Assembly (NCBI RefSeq): GCF_014982805.1
Contig: NZ_JADCKC010000004.1
Span: forward strand, 62,001-126,000
Length of the DNA stretch: 64,000 bases
From: Gemmiger gallinarum
Lineage (GTDB): Bacteria > Bacillota > Clostridia > Oscillospirales > Ruminococcaceae
Reading direction: 5' to 3'
Made by a program: the position numbers and the translations under genes. The notes below the pieces were generated by a model. It was not told where the DNA came from. It made no database searches and saw only the letters and a program-made list of their open reading frames with translations. Shown here piece by piece: positions 44,769 to 52,394 of the stretch (position 1 is the first letter of the stretch; each line of letters starts with the position of its first letter).

Positions 44769-45371
44769 TTACAGCTTGGAAAGCCCGCGCAGGGCAATTT
44801 TGATGATGTCCTGCACCGGCAAAGTGTCGTCCACCCGGGAGACGGCCCGGGCGGCGTCGGAGGCATTGTAGCCCAGAGCCACCAGCGCCGCCACTGCCTG
44901 AGAGGGGGCGGAACCGGCGGCGGGAGCTTGCTCCCCGGCGTCGGCAAAGCCGGTACCCATGGCCAGGCCCTTGCCCACCTTGTCCTTCAGTTCCAGGGCG
45001 ATGCGCTGGGCCAGCTTGGGCCCCACGCCGCTTGCCTTGGTGAAGGCCTTGTGGTCCCCGGAGGAGGCCGCCAGGGCGACTTTCTCGGGGGTCATGACGG
45101 ACAAAACCGCCAGCGCCGCCTTGGGGCCCACGCCGGTGACCGAGGTGAGCATCTTGAAGCAGGACTGCTGTTCCTCCGACGAAAAGCCGTAGAGGGCCAC
45201 GTCGTTCTCGGTGACGTTCATGACGGTGTAGAGGGTGGCTTCCTCCCCGGGGGCGGGCAGGCTGCCCGCCGTGGTGGTGGGCACCTGGGCCAGGTATCCC
45301 ACGCCCCCGCAGCTGATGACCACGGTGTCCAGTGTTTTTTTGACGACCTTGCCGGTCAGGCAATAGATCAT
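44769..45371 (-). CDS. ruvA: Holliday junction DNA-binding protein RuvA
   Basis: A 200-residue tetrameric junction-binding protein: an OB domain (MIYCLTGKVVKKTLDTVVI), two helix-hairpin-helix motifs (LTSVTGVGPKAALAVLS and ASGVGPKLAQRIALEL) and a C-terminal UBA-like domain (VAALVALGYNASDAARAVS) that contacts RuvB. AAAAGGAG lies before the ATG. It sits between a frameshifted zinc-ribbon gene and ruvB, in the unit started by ruvC. Confidence 0.97.
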   Translation of the reverse strand: MIYCLTGKVVKKTLDTVVISCGGVGYLAQVPTTTAGSLPAPGEEATLYTVMNVTENDVALYGFSSEEQQSCFKMLTSVTGVGPKAALAVLSVMTPEKVALAASSGDHKAFTKASGVGPKLAQRIALELKDKVGKGLAMGTGFADAGEQAPAAGSAPSQAVAALVALGYNASDAARAVSRVDDTLPVQDIIKIALRGLSKL

Positions 45372-45409
45372 GGTGTGTGCTCCTTTTCTCTATGGAAGGG
45401 CGGCCGGGG

Positions 45410-45626
45410 TCATTCCGGCCGGATATTGGACTCGTAGCCGGAGGCATCCAGCAGGATCTTCCGGCAGCGGGGGCAGAACCAGCTTTCCAGCTGATGGGGA
45501 GAGAACATGGTTTTGCCCAGGCTGAGGGCATAGACTTCCCCCGGCCCCGGGTTCAGGGTCAGGGCGTGTTTTTTCTCGCTCCAGAGGGCCATGCCGCATG
45601 GGAATTTTGCAGAAAGGACAGTCCAT
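45410..45626 (-). pseudogene. Small zinc-ribbon protein gene (DUF6487-like) broken by a one-base shift
   Basis: AGGAGGAAACCGG and the ATG at 45626 begin a protein with MDCPFCKIPMRHG, then the frame that continues the family (LWSEKKHALTL ... SWFCPRCRKILLDASG) is displaced by one base. The two halves together carry the paired CxxC knuckles of a zinc ribbon and resemble DUF6487. The span of 217 bases is one base more than a multiple of three; removing one C in the GGCCCTC run near 45588 restores a 71-residue protein. Either a sequencing error or a real recent lesion. It lies between ruvC and ruvA. Confidence 0.65.
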
Positions 45627-45644
45627 CCGGTTTCCTCCTCAGGT

Positions 45645-46142
45645 TCAGCGGGGCGGGGTGCCGGCGATGCGGCTGCGGCTGCAATGGCAGTGGGCGATGG
45701 CCAGGGCCAGGGCGTCGGCGGTGTCGTCGGGTTTGGGGACGGCGTCCAGATGCAATAAGATCCGGGTCATTTCCTGGATCTGCTTTTTCACCGCCTTGCC
45801 GTAGCCGGTGACCGCCTGCTTGACCTGCATGGGGGTGTACTCAAAGATGGGCACCCCCGCCTGGGCCGCCGAGAGCAGGATGACCCCCCGGGCCTCCGCC
45901 ACCCCGATGACGGTGGTCTGGTTGTGCTGGTAGTACAGTTTTTCAATGGAGAGAGCCTGGGGACGGTACTTGGTACAGACCTCGTTCATGCCGGTGTAGA
46001 TCTCGGCCAGGCGCTGTTCAAAGGGGGTGTCCTTGTCGGTCAGAATCGCCCCGTAAGCCACCGGCGCAAACCGGTTGCCCGTATAATCCAGTACCCCCCA
46101 GCCCACGATGGCATACCCGGGGTCAATGCCCAAAACCCGCAT
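45645..46142 (-). CDS. ruvC: Holliday junction resolvase RuvC
   Basis: Cuts Holliday junctions with two metal ions. The 165-residue protein has the four acidic residues D7 (GIDPGYA), E67 (SIEKLYY), D140 and D143 (PKPDDTADALALA). The ATG at 46142 follows GGAGAGGTG; an open frame further upstream has no family match. A strong promoter lies 30 bases upstream, so ruvC leads the ruv unit. Confidence 0.96.
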   Translation of the reverse strand: MRVLGIDPGYAIVGWGVLDYTGNRFAPVAYGAILTDKDTPFEQRLAEIYTGMNEVCTKYRPQALSIEKLYYQHNQTTVIGVAEARGVILLSAAQAGVPIFEYTPMQVKQAVTGYGKAVKKQIQEMTRILLHLDAVPKPDDTADALALAIAHCHCSRSRIAGTPPR

Positions 46143-46172
46143 TTGTCTACACCTCTCCATTTTAACCGTAAT

Positions 46173-46201
46173 AGTATACCACAAACCGACTTTGGCGGCA
46201 A
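46173..46201 (-). promoter_or_regulatory. ruv operon promoter
   Basis: Minus strand TTGCCG (46201-46196), 17-base spacer, TGG-TATACT (46178-46173), an extended -10. Start near 46166. No LexA box is obvious. Confidence 0.7.
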
Positions 46202-46304
46202 GAAAAACGGCCGGTATCTCCGGCATTTTCCTGCGGCGTGCGGCGGCGTCTTGCGGCAAAAGCTCCGGTGCCGTATGATGGTAACAGAGACTTTCCCGCC
46301 CCCG

Positions 46305-46358
46305 TTAACAATTCTCAAACAAAACCCAAACAGTACGCCAACAACGGCGGGGTACAAT
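46305..46358 (+). promoter_or_regulatory. Activator-type promoter with 11-bp direct repeats, upstream of the response regulator gene (box 1)
   Basis: Four units start exactly 11 bases apart: TTAAC (46305), CAAAC (46316), CAAAC (46327), CCAAC (46338). Ten bases after the last five-base word is the -10 TACAAT (46353-46358). No -35 hexamer is present where the repeats lie, so an activator is probably needed. The 11-base spacing is that used by OmpR/PhoB-type regulators. Confidence 0.75.
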
Positions 46359-46423
46359 GGGGCATCCACCCGGGAAAGGGTCTGCCCGGCCCGTTCCGCT
46401 TTACCGAAAGAGAGGGGTTTTCC

Positions 46424-47095
46424 ATGGTCCGTATCCTTGTTGTGGAGGATGACGCCAGGCTCAATCAGGCGGTGTGCACCTACCTCAACGACAGCGGCTT
46501 TGCGGCCACCGGCTGTCTGTCGGCAGCGGCCGCCTATGAAGAGATGTACAATCAGCTGTACGACCTCATTGTCTCCGACATCATGATGCCCGGGGAGGAC
46601 GGCTTTTCCTTTGCCGAGAACGTCCGCCGGGTCAACCGGGTCATCCCCATCCTGTTCATGTCCGCCCGGGACGACCTGCCCGCCAAGCAGAAGGGCTTTC
46701 AGCTGGGCATCGACGACTACATGGTCAAGCCCATCGAGCTGGCCGAGCTGCTGCTGCGGGTGCGGGCGCTTTTGCGCCGTGCCAACATCGAGATGGAGCG
46801 GCGGCTGACAGTGGGGAATCTGGTGCTGGATGCCGACGCCGTCACCGCCGCGGCGGACGGATAGGACATTCCCGTCACCACCCGGGAGTTCAACATTTTA
46901 TACAAGCTTCTGTCCTACCCCAACAAGACCTTTTCCCGGGCGCAGCTCATGGACGAGTTCTGGGGGGTGGAGACGGAGACCAGCCTGCGGGCGGTGGACG
47001 TTTACATCACCAAGCTGCGGGACAAGTTTTCCCGCTGTACCGGCTTTACCATCAAGACCGTCCGGGGCCTGGGCTACAAGGCGGTGCTGAAATGA
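46424..47095 (+). pseudogene. OmpR-family response regulator interrupted by an in-frame TAG
   Basis: A complete response regulator reading frame of 223 codons with one TAG at codon 147 (46862-46864). Before it: receiver domain with phosphoacceptor D52 (VSDIMMPGEDG), DYMVKP, and the start of the winged-helix domain (RRLTVGNLVLDADAVTAAADG). After it the frame continues perfectly with DIPVTTREFNILYKLLSYPN through TIKTVRGLGYKAVLK, ending in an ATGA overlap with the kinase gene. Alignment with the second regulator here (NGEPIPLTPTEYKIL) puts an E or Q at the TAG, one base change away. As read, the product lacks its DNA-recognition helix. Could be a mutation, an error, or read-through. Confidence 0.82.
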
Positions 47096-48210
47096 GGGCC
47101 CCGGGCAAATTTTCCGACGACCGGGTGAAAAAAGAGCTGTTTCCCCTGTCCACCTTCCTGCTGTTTTTCCTGGTGTTCGCCCTGCTCACCACCCTGCAGA
47201 TGATGATGATCGGTCGGGTCATCGACTACCGCAGCCTGCCCGCCGCCAGCGTGGCCGGGGTGGTGGGGTTCTGGGCGGCGGCCTCCGCGGCCGCCACCCT
47301 GACCACCGGGCTCATCATCCGCCGCCATTACCAGAAACCCATTGAGGAATTTTCCGAGGCCGCCCGCCGGGTGGCTGCTGGGGACTTTTCGGTCTATCTG
47401 CCGCCCCGGCACACCATCGACAAGCGCACCCATCTGGATGTGCTGTACATGGACTTCAACAAGATGGTGGAGGAGCTGGGCAGCATCGAGACCCTCAAGA
47501 CCGACTTTTTCTCCAACGTTTCCCACGAGATCAAGACCCCGCTGACGGTCATCCAGACCAACGCCGAACTGCTGCAGACTTCCTCCCTCACCGAGGCCCA
47601 GCGCCGGGAATGCACCGACACCATCCTGCAGGCCACCCGGCGGCTGTCCAGCCTCATCACCAACATGCTCAAGCTCAACAAGCTGGAAAAGCAGGTCATC
47701 CAGCCCATGCCCCGGCCCTACGACCTCTGCGCCCAGCTGTGCAGCTGCGCCCTGCAGTTTGAGGACCAGTGGGAGCGCCGGCACATCGACTTTGAGGCCG
47801 ATCTGGAGGACCGGGCGGAGGTCTTTGCCGACGAGGGTCTGCTGGAACTGGTGTGGACCAACCTGCTCTCCAACGCCCTCAAGTTCACCCCGGAGGGCGG
47901 CCGCATCACCCTGGGCCAGCGCTCGGGGCCCGAGGGCCTGACTGTATGGGTGACGGACACCGGCTGCGGCATGGACGCCGGTACCATGGCCCGCATTTTT
48001 GACAAATTCTATCAGGGGGACACCTCCCACGCCACCGAGGGCAACGGCCTGGGTCTGGCGCTGGTGCGGCGGGTGCTGGAACTCTCCGACGGCAGCATCG
48101 CGGTGGAGAGCACCCCCGGGCAGGGCAGCACTTTCACCGTGCGGCTGCCCGCCCCCCCAGGGAGGCACAGACATGACCCAATCCTCTTCCGGCCGGTACA
48201 TCGGCTATGA
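47092..48210 (+). CDS. Sensor histidine kinase, partner of the 46.4-kb regulator
   Basis: A 372-residue membrane kinase: two N-terminal helices with a very short outer loop (about 28-72), a HAMP-like linker (PIEEFSEAARRVAAGDFS), phosphoacceptor H145 (SNVSHEIKTPL), N box NLLSNALKF and G boxes VTDTGCGMD and EGNGLGLAL. The tiny outer loop suggests an intramembrane-sensing kinase. ATGA overlap with the regulator gene. The frame runs 38 bases into the next gene after a C7 run (48152-48158); with one more C it would end at an ATGA overlap, so the last residues may be an artefact. Confidence 0.9.
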   Translation: MRAPGKFSDDRVKKELFPLSTFLLFFLVFALLTTLQMMMIGRVIDYRSLPAASVAGVVGFWAAASAAATLTTGLIIRRHYQKPIEEFSEAARRVAAGDFSVYLPPRHTIDKRTHLDVLYMDFNKMVEELGSIETLKTDFFSNVSHEIKTPLTVIQTNAELLQTSSLTEAQRRECTDTILQATRRLSSLITNMLKLNKLEKQVIQPMPRPYDLCAQLCSCALQFEDQWERRHIDFEADLEDRAEVFADEGLLELVWTNLLSNALKFTPEGGRITLGQRSGPEGLTVWVTDTGCGMDAGTMARIFDKFYQGDTSHATEGNGLGLALVRRVLELSDGSIAVESTPGQGSTFTVRLPAPPGRHRHDPILFRPVHRL

Positions 48211-48700
48211 ATACAAGCAGGTCCCCGCAGCGGGACAGGACATCTCCCTGCTTCTGGACTGCTACGAAAGCTTCGGCTGGCAGCAGGATGAAAACCATCC
48301 TGTTGCCCCCGGCGTCCGGCCCGCGGTCCTCTACCTCAAGCGGGACCGCAAGATCATCAACAAGATGGAGCTGACCCGTCTGCAGCGCAACTTTGAGGCC
48401 TGTCTGCGGGAGATTGACCTGCTGGAACGGTCCAAAACCAGCGCCGCCACCCTGTGGGCCCTGCTGGTGGGGCTGGCAGGCACCGCCTTCATGGCGGGGT
48501 CGGTGTTTGCCGTCACCGCCGCCCCGCCCCATTATCTGCTGACCATCCTGCTGGCGGTGCCCGGCTTTGCGGGATGGATTCTCCCCGTCTTTCTGCGCCG
48601 GGGGTTGACCCGGGCCCGCACCCGCAGGGTCCAGCCCTTCATCGAGGCCAAGTATGAGGAGATCTACGCCCTGTGTGAGAAGGGCCACGCCCTTCTGTGA
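48173..48700 (+). CDS. Two-helix membrane protein of the two-component operon
   Basis: A 175-residue protein of a family I associate only with such operons, function unknown. The N-terminal half is soluble (RYIGYEYKQVPAAGQDISLLLDCY; LKRDRKIINKMELTRLQRNFEACLREIDLLERSKT), followed by two helices (about 98-118 and 123-142) and a basic, helical tail (TRARTRRVQPFIEAKYEEIYALCEKGHALL). AGGGAGG at 48159-48165 gives the start, overlapping the kinase frame. A strong terminator follows, so it is the last gene of the regulator-kinase unit and may be an accessory of the kinase. Confidence 0.8.
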   Translation: MTQSSSGRYIGYEYKQVPAAGQDISLLLDCYESFGWQQDENHPVAPGVRPAVLYLKRDRKIINKMELTRLQRNFEACLREIDLLERSKTSAATLWALLVGLAGTAFMAGSVFAVTAAPPHYLLTILLAVPGFAGWILPVFLRRGLTRARTRRVQPFIEAKYEEIYALCEKGHALL

Positions 48701-48735
48701 CTCCGTCCTGCCGTTTTCCCGTATCTCTGCTGAGA

Positions 48736-48772
48736 GTCCGCTGTCCGGTCTGCCCGGGCGGCGGATTTTTTT
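48736..48772 (+). terminator. Terminator of the two-component operon
   Basis: TCCGCTGTCCGG pairs with CCGGGCGGCGGA around a TCTG loop and TTTTTTT follows. Confidence 0.85.
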
Positions 48773-48790
48773 GCTTTTTCAGGAGCGGAT

Positions 48791-48844
48791 TTAACATTTT
48801 GCAAACACAACCCAAGCAGAGCGCAAACAATCCGGCCCTATACT
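48791..48844 (+). promoter_or_regulatory. Activator-type promoter with 11-bp direct repeats (box 2)
   Basis: TTAAC (48791), CAAAC (48802), CAAGC (48813) and CAAAC (48824) at exact 11-base steps, then ten bases to the -10 TATACT (48839-48844). Same architecture as box 1. It drives the small amphipathic protein and membrane protein genes. Confidence 0.78.
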
Positions 48845-48920
48845 GTAGGCACAAAAGGGAAAGCCCCGGATGCCCGGCGCGGGCAGGGCCTTTCCGCCAA
48901 CAAAACAGGAGGTTACAACC

Positions 48921-49229
48921 ATGAGTGAATATCAGCTGAAGCCCGGCAAGCTGGGCAAAAAGGTTCTGGACGCCTACAAGAATGTGGAGGACAGATTTGT
49001 GGATGCTTTCCTGGAGGAGGACGGCTCCCTCAGGACCGGCGGCATGGCCGACAAGGTCACCGGCGCCTATCACAAGGTGGAGGACACGGTGGTGGGCGGT
49101 TATCAGAAGGTGGAGCGCACCGTGGTGGACGGCTACAAAACCATCGAGGGCGCCTTTGTGGATGCCTTTCTGGAAAAGACCGACTCCGATGCCCCCGCCG
49201 GCGACCACTCCCCTGAATCCTGCCGCTGA
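48921..49229 (+). CDS. Small protein with 11-residue amphipathic repeats
   Basis: A 102-residue soluble protein built from hendecad repeats of the form [AG]Yx[x]VExxxVD: units at 18-28 (AYKNVEDRFVD), 49-59 (AYHKVEDTVVG), 60-70 (GYQKVERTVVD) and 71-81 (GYKTIEGAFVD); the first and last are followed by AFLEE/AFLEK. Eleven-residue repeats of this kind form amphipathic helices that lie on membranes, as in LEA proteins or apolipoproteins, so membrane-surface binding is inferred. AGGAGG at 48907-48912. First gene under box 2. Confidence 0.82.
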   Translation: MSEYQLKPGKLGKKVLDAYKNVEDRFVDAFLEEDGSLRTGGMADKVTGAYHKVEDTVVGGYQKVERTVVDGYKTIEGAFVDAFLEKTDSDAPAGDHSPESCR

Positions 49230-49271
49230 CCGTCCCGCTTTTGTATCCCGTTTACAAGGAGGAAACTTTCC

Positions 49272-49643
49272 ATGAAAAAGAAAAATTTTGTCACCCTGAT
49301 CCTTGCCACCGTCGGCGGCATTCTCTTCGCCCTGGGCATGTGCATGGCGCTGCTGCCTCAGTGGAACGCCATGCAGGAGGGCGTCATCACCGGCGGGGCG
49401 GGCCTGGTGGTCCTGCTGATCCTGTGGCTGGTCCGCCGCCGGATGGAGGGCAAGCCGATGGTCCGCCTGAGCGTCCGTTCTGTGGCCACCGCCCTGCTGG
49501 GCATCATGGGTGCCCTGATGCTGGGGCTGGGCATGTGCATGGTCATGCTGTGGAACATGCTGGTGCCCGGCATCGCCGTGGGCCTGGCCGGGATTGTGCT
49601 GCTGCTCTGCCTGATCCCCCTCATCCGGGGCATTCGGGACTGA
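49272..49643 (+). CDS. Four-helix membrane protein with internal duplication
   Basis: A 123-residue membrane protein of four helices in two similar halves; each first helix carries the motif LG-MCM (LFALGMCMALLPQWN at about 18-32 and MLGLGMCMVMLWN at about 81-93). The halves are joined by a basic cytoplasmic segment (VRRRMEGKPMVRLSVRS). AAGGAGGAAA precedes the ATG. It follows the hendecad-repeat gene by 42 bases under box 2. I know no function; the context suggests an envelope-stress or membrane-modifying role. Confidence 0.8.
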   Translation: MKKKNFVTLILATVGGILFALGMCMALLPQWNAMQEGVITGGAGLVVLLILWLVRRRMEGKPMVRLSVRSVATALLGIMGALMLGLGMCMVMLWNMLVPGIAVGLAGIVLLLCLIPLIRGIRD

Positions 49644-49653
49644 GGCGTCCTCT

Positions 49654-49706
49654 TAACAATTCCCAAACAAAAGGCAAACAAAATCCAAACATCCCCCGGG
49701 TAGGAT
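49654..49706 (+). promoter_or_regulatory. Activator-type promoter with direct repeats (box 3)
   Basis: TTAAC (49654), CAAAC (49665), CAAAC (49676), CAAAC (49686); spacings 11, 11 and 10. Ten bases after the last word is a -10-like TAGGAT (49701-49706). Drives the membrane protein gene at 49.75 kb. Confidence 0.72.
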
Positions 49707-49749
49707 ACCGGTATCCCCTTCCACCCTTTTCCCGATTGGAGACAACGCC

Positions 49750-50676
49750 ATGTCCGGACACCGCCTCTCCCGCCCAAAAACAACCAACCGCTTCTCCTTC
49801 CGGCCGCCGCTTTTCCCCTGCTGTCTGGGGGCGGCGGCCTTTTCCGCTGCCGCCCTCTGGAAGGCGGCCGCTCCGGAACAGCTTCCCCTGCCCGCCCCGG
49901 CGGAGTACGCCCTCTACACGGCGGCGGGGGTATTTCTGGCCCTGGCGGTCTGGGCGGCGATTGCCTGTGTGCGGCGGGCCTCTCCCCTGCGGGCCGTCTC
50001 CCGCGCTGCCTGCCGCCATCCCCTTCTCGCCCGGCTGTATGACGACGCCGACCTCCGCATTCGGTGGACAGGGTACGGCTCCCTTGCCTTCAGCGGCATA
50101 CTCGCCCTCTCCCGGCTGGCGGCGGGCTGGCAGCTGGCCTCCCGGTGGCTCACGGTACTGGCGGGGTACTCTCTGGCATTGTGCGCCACCTGGGGACTGG
50201 TTTTGCGGGGCAGCCGGGCAGCCGCCCGGCTGGACGATCCCGACGCCCGGCTGCGGGCAGGCTGGAAAACCTACCGTCTGTGCGGGGCGCTGCTGGTTTT
50301 GCTGGCCCTGACCCTGCTGGGCGTGGCGGTGCTTATTGTGCGGGAGGACAACGGCTTTGTCTATGACGGCTTCCGGATCTTTGCCGTGGCCTTCTATGAC
50401 TTTTACAGCCTGATCTCCTCGGTGGTCTTTCTCATCCGGTTCCACCGCCGCCGCTCCCCCGACCTGCTGGCCCTGCGGCAGATCCGCTTTGCCGCCTCCC
50501 TTGTCTCCATGCTCTCCCTCCAGACCGCCATGCTGGCAGCCTTCGGGACGGATACCCCCCTGCCTCTGCGCCGCCTCATGAACCTGGCCACCGGCAGCGC
50601 CGTCTGCCTTCTGTTGGCACTGACCGGTCTTTTTATGGTGCTGCGGGCCAGGCGGCAGCTGTTGCCTCCCCCGTGA
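49750..50676 (+). CDS. Polytopic membrane protein, third member of the putative regulon
   Basis: A 308-residue integral membrane protein with about seven or eight hydrophobic segments in no recognised family. A short basic N-terminus (MSGHRLSRPKTTNRFSFRP) precedes helix 1; basic loops (RASPLRAVSRAACRH; RGSRAAARLDDPDARLRAG; RFHRRRSPDLLALRQIRF) suggest cytoplasmic turns. GGAG at 49738-49741 before the ATG. Its promoter shares the box 1/2 repeat array, so it is probably co-regulated with the two-component operon. Confidence 0.72.
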   Translation: MSGHRLSRPKTTNRFSFRPPLFPCCLGAAAFSAAALWKAAAPEQLPLPAPAEYALYTAAGVFLALAVWAAIACVRRASPLRAVSRAACRHPLLARLYDDADLRIRWTGYGSLAFSGILALSRLAAGWQLASRWLTVLAGYSLALCATWGLVLRGSRAAARLDDPDARLRAGWKTYRLCGALLVLLALTLLGVAVLIVREDNGFVYDGFRIFAVAFYDFYSLISSVVFLIRFHRRRSPDLLALRQIRFAASLVSMLSLQTAMLAAFGTDTPLPLRRLMNLATGSAVCLLLALTGLFMVLRARRQLLPPP

Positions 50677-50748
50677 CCGTCAAATTCTGCACACTGCTTT
50701 TTTTGCCCCATACCGGGCATTCCCCCGGTGCCCCGTCAAAAAGTGGAA

Positions 50749-50777
50749 TTGCACCGGGTTTTTGAGTATGCTATACT
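50749..50777 (+). promoter_or_regulatory. Promoter of the DUF1846 gene
   Basis: TTGCAC at 50749-50754, 17-base spacer, TGC-TATACT at 50772-50777 (extended -10). Start near 50784. Confidence 0.7.
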
Positions 50778-50860
50778 GGATTTGGTATGTATTTTGGGAA
50801 AAGGGGATGCTCCCGCCCCGGGGGTGCCCCCACAGATTTTGCAGAGGAAGTGGGACGCAG

Positions 50861-52351
50861 ATGAATATAGGATTTGACAACAACAAATATCTGGTCATGC
50901 AGTCGGCGCACATCCGGGAGCGCATTGCTCAGTTCGACAACAAGCTGTACATGGAATTCGGCGGCAAGCTGTTTGACGATTACCATGCTTCCCGGGTGCT
51001 GCCCGGCTTTCAGCCCGACTCCAAGCTGCACATGCTGCTGCAGCTGAAGGACCAGGCGGAGATCGTTATCGCCATCAGCGCCGAGGCCATCATCAGCAAC
51101 AAAAAGCGGGGCGACTACGGCATCACCTACGACATGGACGTGCTGCGCCTTATCGACGCCTTCCAGGGGGTGGGCCTGTTTGTGGGCAGCGTCTGCATCA
51201 CCATGTACACCCCCGAGCCGGAGGTCATTGCCTTTGAGCAGAAGCTCCAGACCCTGGGCATCCGCAGCTTCCGCCATTACAAGATCGCCGGCTATCCCGG
51301 CGATGTGGCCCGCATCGTCAGCGACGAGGGCTACGGCAAAAACGACTACATCGAGACTCAGCGTCCCCTCATTGTGGTGACCGCCCCCGGCCCCGGCAGC
51401 GGCAAGATGGCCGTCTGCCTGTCCCAGCTCTACCATGAGTACAAGCGGGGCATCAAGGCGGGGTATGCCAAGTTCGAGACCTTCCCCATCTGGAACCTGC
51501 CCCTCAAGCATCCGGTCAACCTGGCCTACGAGGCAGCCACCGCCGACCTCAACGATGTCAACATGATCGACCCCTTCCATCTGGAAGCCTACGGTGAGAC
51601 CGCCGTCAACTACAACCGGGACATTGAGATCTTCCCGGTGCTCAACGCCATGTTCGAGCTCATTGCGGGCAAGAGCCCCTACCGCTCCCCCACCGACATG
51701 GGCGTCAACATGGCGGGCAACTGCATTGTGGACGACGAGGTCTGCCGGGAGGCCTCCCTCAAGGAGATCCTCCGCCGCTACATGAAGTGCCTCTGCGACC
51801 AGAAGGTGGGCGGCACCGTCAAGGATGAGCGCTTCAAGCTGGAGCTGCTCCTCAACCAGGCGGGCCTGACCGTGGGCAGCCGGGCGGTGGAACAGCAGGC
51901 CCATGCCCGCTCCCAGGCCACCGGAGGCCTGCCCGCCGCCGCCATCGAGCTGCCCGACGGCACCATCGTCACCGGCAAGACCGGTCCCCTGCTGGGCGCC
52001 GCCTCCTCCGCCCTTCTCAACGCCCTGAAAAAGCTGGCGGGCATCGATCAGGAGATCGAGCTGGTCTCCGCCCGTGCCATTGAGCCCATCCAGACCCTCA
52101 AGACCACCTACTTCGGCAGCAAGAACCCCCGCCTGCACACCGATGAGATTCTCATCGCCCTGTCCAGCTCCATCTCGGAGAACAAGTATGCCGCGGCGGC
52201 GTTGAACCAGCTGCCCAATCTGCGGGGCTGCGACATGCACTCCACCGTCATCCTCTCCCGGGTGGACAGCGAGACGCTGAACTGCCTGGGCATCTACGTC
52301 ACCTGCGACCCCGTCTACGAGGAAGAAGACCGCAAGTACCACAAGGTCTGA
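50861..52351 (+). CDS. DUF1846 family protein
   Basis: A 496-residue cytoplasmic protein of the DUF1846 family, conserved in many Firmicutes and structurally known but of undefined function. It opens with MNIGFDNNKYLVMQSAHIRERI and contains RPLIVVTAPGPGSGKMAVCLSQLYHE, a nucleotide-binding-like glycine-rich loop. AGAGGAAG and a GTGGGACG lie before the ATG at 50861; an in-frame ATG at 50762 overlaps the promoter. It stands alone with a strong promoter. A possible enzyme acting on nucleotides or peptides, but this is not established. Confidence 0.92.
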   Translation: MNIGFDNNKYLVMQSAHIRERIAQFDNKLYMEFGGKLFDDYHASRVLPGFQPDSKLHMLLQLKDQAEIVIAISAEAIISNKKRGDYGITYDMDVLRLIDAFQGVGLFVGSVCITMYTPEPEVIAFEQKLQTLGIRSFRHYKIAGYPGDVARIVSDEGYGKNDYIETQRPLIVVTAPGPGSGKMAVCLSQLYHEYKRGIKAGYAKFETFPIWNLPLKHPVNLAYEAATADLNDVNMIDPFHLEAYGETAVNYNRDIEIFPVLNAMFELIAGKSPYRSPTDMGVNMAGNCIVDDEVCREASLKEILRRYMKCLCDQKVGGTVKDERFKLELLLNQAGLTVGSRAVEQQAHARSQATGGLPAAAIELPDGTIVTGKTGPLLGAASSALLNALKKLAGIDQEIELVSARAIEPIQTLKTTYFGSKNPRLHTDEILIALSSSISENKYAAAALNQLPNLRGCDMHSTVILSRVDSETLNCLGIYVTCDPVYEEEDRKYHKV

Positions 52352-52394
52352 CCCCGTCTTTTCCCGCCCTGCCGGGCGGTCATCATGATATCAG

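Noticed and set aside
46305-46342. Possible CRISPR-like repeats (CAAAC words)
   Set aside because: Units are 11 bases with no unique spacers of CRISPR length and no cas genes; they are regulatory direct repeats.
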